From a bacterium (lineage in GTDB: Bacteria > Spirochaetota > Spirochaetia > Treponematales > Rectinemataceae): a DNA stretch of 9,314 bases. The position numbers and the translations under genes are program-made. The stretch is taken from contig JAKALZ010000057.1 in NCBI GenBank assembly GCA_021813065.1, forward strand, positions 1 through 9,314, given 5' to 3'. Positions within the stretch are counted from its first letter, which is position 1. The number at the start of each line of letters is the position of its first letter. Positions 7,718 to 9,314 of this stretch are shown in pieces. The notes under the pieces were generated by a model. That model was not told the origin of the DNA, did not search any database, and saw only the letters and a list, made by a program, of their open reading frames with translations.

Positions 7718-8992
7718 ATGCAGGACCTCTCAACGTTCTTGTCCAGCAATGCCCGCTCTATGAAAAAGTCCGTGATCCGCGAGTTGCTGAAGCTCACGAA
7801 CCAGCCCGACATCATCTCCTTCGCGGGCGGACTTCCCGCGCCAGAAACCTTCCCGGTCCAGGAGCTCCGCGAAGCGAGCGACAGGGTTTTCGAAAAATTC
7901 GGCAATATCGCGCTGCAATATGGCACCACTGAGGGCGACAACGATCTCAAGGCTAGACTCGTCGAGTACGAATCAGCCCAGGGCCTGTCCCTCGGCATGC
8001 GGAACCTCCTCATCACCTCGGCAAGCCAGCAGGCCCTCGACATGCTCCCTAAGATATTCCTCGATCCGGGAGACTATGTCATCGCAGGCCGCCCCACCTA
8101 TGTCGGCGCGATCCAGGCAATCCAGTCGTATCAAGGGAAGGTATTGGGAATTCCCTTCAGCGCCTCGAACGACGGTTTCGACATGGTCGAACTCGAAAAA
8201 CGCTACGAGCGGGCGAAGAGCCAGCGAAAACGCATCAAATACATCTACCTCATCCCCGACTTCCAAAACCCTTCAGGCATCTGCTGGAGCGCGGAGAAGC
8301 GCAGCGCGATCATTGAGTTCGCCTACCGCGAAGGCCTCTTAATCGTCGAGGACTCGCCCTACCGCGAAATTCGTTTTCTCGGCGAGTCGATCCCCTCAAT
8401 CTATCAGCTCGAGCAAAGCATGCGGAATCTCGGCATCGTGATCAATCTCAAGACATTCTCTAAAATCCTGGCGCCTGGGACACGCATCGGATGGGTCATC
8501 GCCCGCGAGGACGTGATCCAGAAGATGGTGGTCGCGAAGCAGGCGATGGACTTGTGCACGAGCGTGCTCACCCAGAAGATGATCGCCGAGTTCATGGCGA
8601 CCGGTAAGCTTCGAACAACAATCGAGCGGACCTGCGCGATCTACCGCGATAAACGCAATTTCATGCTCGAAAAATTCGAGGAGTACATGCCGAAACGCTT
8701 CGATCTCACCTGGACGAAGCCCGAGGGCGGCCTCTTCCTCTGGCTCTCGCTGCCCCACTATATCGATACGGAAAAGCTTTTCTACAAGGCGATCGAGAAG
8801 AAAGTAGCCTATGTCGTGGGAAGCGCGTTCTACTTCGACGAGCCTGAGATGAACGCCATGCGTATCAACTTCTCCTACTCGAATTTTGAACAGATCGAAA
8901 CGGGCGTAAAGCGCCTCGCTGAAGTAATCAAAGCAGAGATCGATGCTCACGAAGCTGGCCCTAGAGGACAAACCACGCCTGAGGGACTCTAA
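7718..8992 (+). CDS. PLP-dependent class I/II aminotransferase, 2-aminoadipate/aromatic type (LysN-like)
   Basis: Cytosolic fold-type-I aminotransferase predicted to move an amino group from an amino acid to a 2-oxo acid. The 424-aa protein opens with the family's usual helix, then ISFAGGLPAPETFP at 33-46 and LQYGTTEG at 66-73. PLP contacts are visible: the phosphate-binding SASQQALD at 101-108, Asn184 in QNPSG, Asp212 and Tyr215 in EDSPY, the Schiff-base Lys249 in TFSKILAPGTRIGW, and Arg382 in MRINFS for the substrate carboxylate. EGGLFLWL at 336-343 is also typical. There is no N-terminal GntR-type helix-turn-helix, so it is a stand-alone enzyme rather than a MocR regulator. Related enzymes act on 2-aminoadipate, aromatic or branched-chain amino acids; the sequence does not decide among these. 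It is divergent from ychF and followed by a 222-base gap, so it is probably monocistronic. The final residues (from about 412) are a Gly/Pro-rich tail outside the conserved fold. Confidence 0.93.
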   Translation: MQDLSTFLSSNARSMKKSVIRELLKLTNQPDIISFAGGLPAPETFPVQELREASDRVFEKFGNIALQYGTTEGDNDLKARLVEYESAQGLSLGMRNLLITSASQQALDMLPKIFLDPGDYVIAGRPTYVGAIQAIQSYQGKVLGIPFSASNDGFDMVELEKRYERAKSQRKRIKYIYLIPDFQNPSGICWSAEKRSAIIEFAYREGLLIVEDSPYREIRFLGESIPSIYQLEQSMRNLGIVINLKTFSKILAPGTRIGWVIAREDVIQKMVVAKQAMDLCTSVLTQKMIAEFMATGKLRTTIERTCAIYRDKRNFMLEKFEEYMPKRFDLTWTKPEGGLFLWLSLPHYIDTEKLFYKAIEKKVAYVVGSAFYFDEPEMNAMRINFSYSNFEQIETGVKRLAEVIKAEIDAHEAGPRGQTTPEGL

Positions 8993-9015
8993 GGTTCTTT
9001 GCGCCGGAATGCTTT

Positions 9016-9048
9016 GCGCGGCATCTTGATCCATTGCCGCGCGGCAAT
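9016..9048. repeat. GC-rich palindrome with two alternative hairpins after the aminotransferase gene
   Basis: ATTGCCGC-GCGGCAAT (9033-9048) is a perfect 16-base palindrome. Its left arm TGCCGCGC (9035-9042) is also complementary to an upstream GCGCGGCA at 9016-9023, giving an 8-base stem with an 11-base loop. The two pairings exclude each other. The element begins 24 bases after the aminotransferase stop, where a terminator is expected, but no run of T follows, so it may be a weak terminator, an mRNA 3' end stabiliser or a protein site. Confidence 0.45.
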
Positions 9049-9097
9049 CCATTTGGCGGACCTTTATCCACGCGATGTGAACAAAAGGCAAGCATTC

Positions 9098-9173
9098 TTA
9101 ATTATTAATTTTAATTAAATATCATCGTTTGTTTTTGATCTGTATTGCCACACTCCATCGAAATCGCTATTTT
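9098..9173 (+). promoter_or_regulatory. AT-rich tract and promoter upstream of the ABC ATPase gene
   Basis: The best promoter is TTGCCA (9145-9150), a 17-base spacer and TATTTT (9168-9173), giving a start near 9180 and a leader of about 35 bases. A second -10-like TATCAT lies at 9120-9125 with no strong -35. The tract at 9098-9120 is almost purely A and T, in sharp contrast to the rest of the window, and could act as an UP element or a binding site for a nucleoid protein. Confidence 0.45.
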
Positions 9174-9201
9174 TTCACCGAGTAATCTGCATTTTTAAGG
9201 C

Positions 9202-9207
9202 GGGGAG
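9202..9207 (+). promoter_or_regulatory. Ribosome binding site of the ABC ATPase gene
   Basis: GGGGAG ends 7 bases before the ATG at 9215. It favours 9215 over an out-of-frame ATG at 9210, which sits only 2 bases after the motif. Confidence 0.7.
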
Positions 9208-9214
9208 TAATGGC

Positions 9215-9314
9215 ATGCCCATCATTCAACTGAAAAACGTTAAGAAAGACTATCTTCTCGGCAAAGTTGTCGTTCCAGCGGTCAAAGGCGTCACCTTTTC
9301 CATCGAGCGAGGAG
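9215..9314 (+). CDS. ABC transporter ATP-binding protein, N-terminus only (LolD/MacB-like)
   Basis: Only the first 33 codons are in view. The protein opens MPIIQLKNVKKDY, followed by VPAVKGVTFSIERGE. This matches the first beta-strands of an ABC ATPase, with the aromatic A-loop Tyr13 and the GVxFxIxxGE segment that directly precedes the Walker A loop. The Walker A itself lies beyond the edge. The start resembles ATPases of the LolD/MacB/FtsE group, which work with FtsX-type permeases in lipoprotein release or export, but 33 residues cannot settle the subfamily or substrate. The ATG is supported by a well-spaced ribosome binding site. Confidence 0.8.
   Translation, partial: MPIIQLKNVKKDYLLGKVVVPAVKGVTFSIERG

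Noticed and set aside
8396..9091. 231-codon open frame on the minus strand opposite the aminotransferase gene
   Set aside because: It mirrors the aminotransferase codons, has no family motif, and the plus-strand gene has a strong ribosome binding site and full catalytic residues.

Overview
The window looks like a stretch of a diderm bacterial chromosome of moderately high GC, most probably a spirochaete of the Treponema/Spirochaeta group. The main reason is the adjacency of uvrA and a large LptD-like outer-membrane protein, which I recall from Treponema pallidum (uvrA next to TP0515). The Spirochaetales assignment is inference from gene order and protein style; no rRNA or tRNA is present to settle it.

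Positions 1-7519 carry four genes, all on the minus strand and in this transcriptional order: ychF (translation-associated P-loop ATPase), a family-6-type hypoxanthine/uracil DNA glycosylase, uvrA (nucleotide excision repair damage sensor) and an lptD-like gene that runs off the left edge of the window. ychF and the glycosylase gene overlap by 8 bases and are probably translationally coupled. uvrA and lptD each follow a short gap and each has a possible promoter placed so close to the ATG that the mRNA would be almost leaderless.

Positions 7520-7717 form a divergent regulatory region. It holds the ychF promoter and ribosome binding site, an inverted repeat with a 14-base palindromic core, and a very strong ribosome binding site for the plus-strand gene. 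That gene (7718-8992) is a stand-alone class I/II PLP-dependent aminotransferase of the 2-aminoadipate/aromatic type, with all key PLP residues present. A 222-base gap (8993-9214) follows, holding a GC-rich palindrome with two competing hairpins, an AT-rich tract, and a promoter and ribosome binding site. These lead into the first 33 codons of an ABC transporter ATPase resembling the LolD/MacB type, cut by the right edge.

Functionally the window is mostly housekeeping: two DNA repair enzymes acting on different lesions (base deamination and bulky adducts), a translation-linked ATPase, an envelope biogenesis protein, amino-acid metabolism and the start of an exporter. I see no mobile element, CRISPR array, RNA gene or defence system. 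The points most worth a second look are the N-terminal SAP/HeH-like segment and single visible cysteine of the LptD-like protein, the near-leaderless promoters, and the 9-base repeats at the ychF/glycosylase junction.
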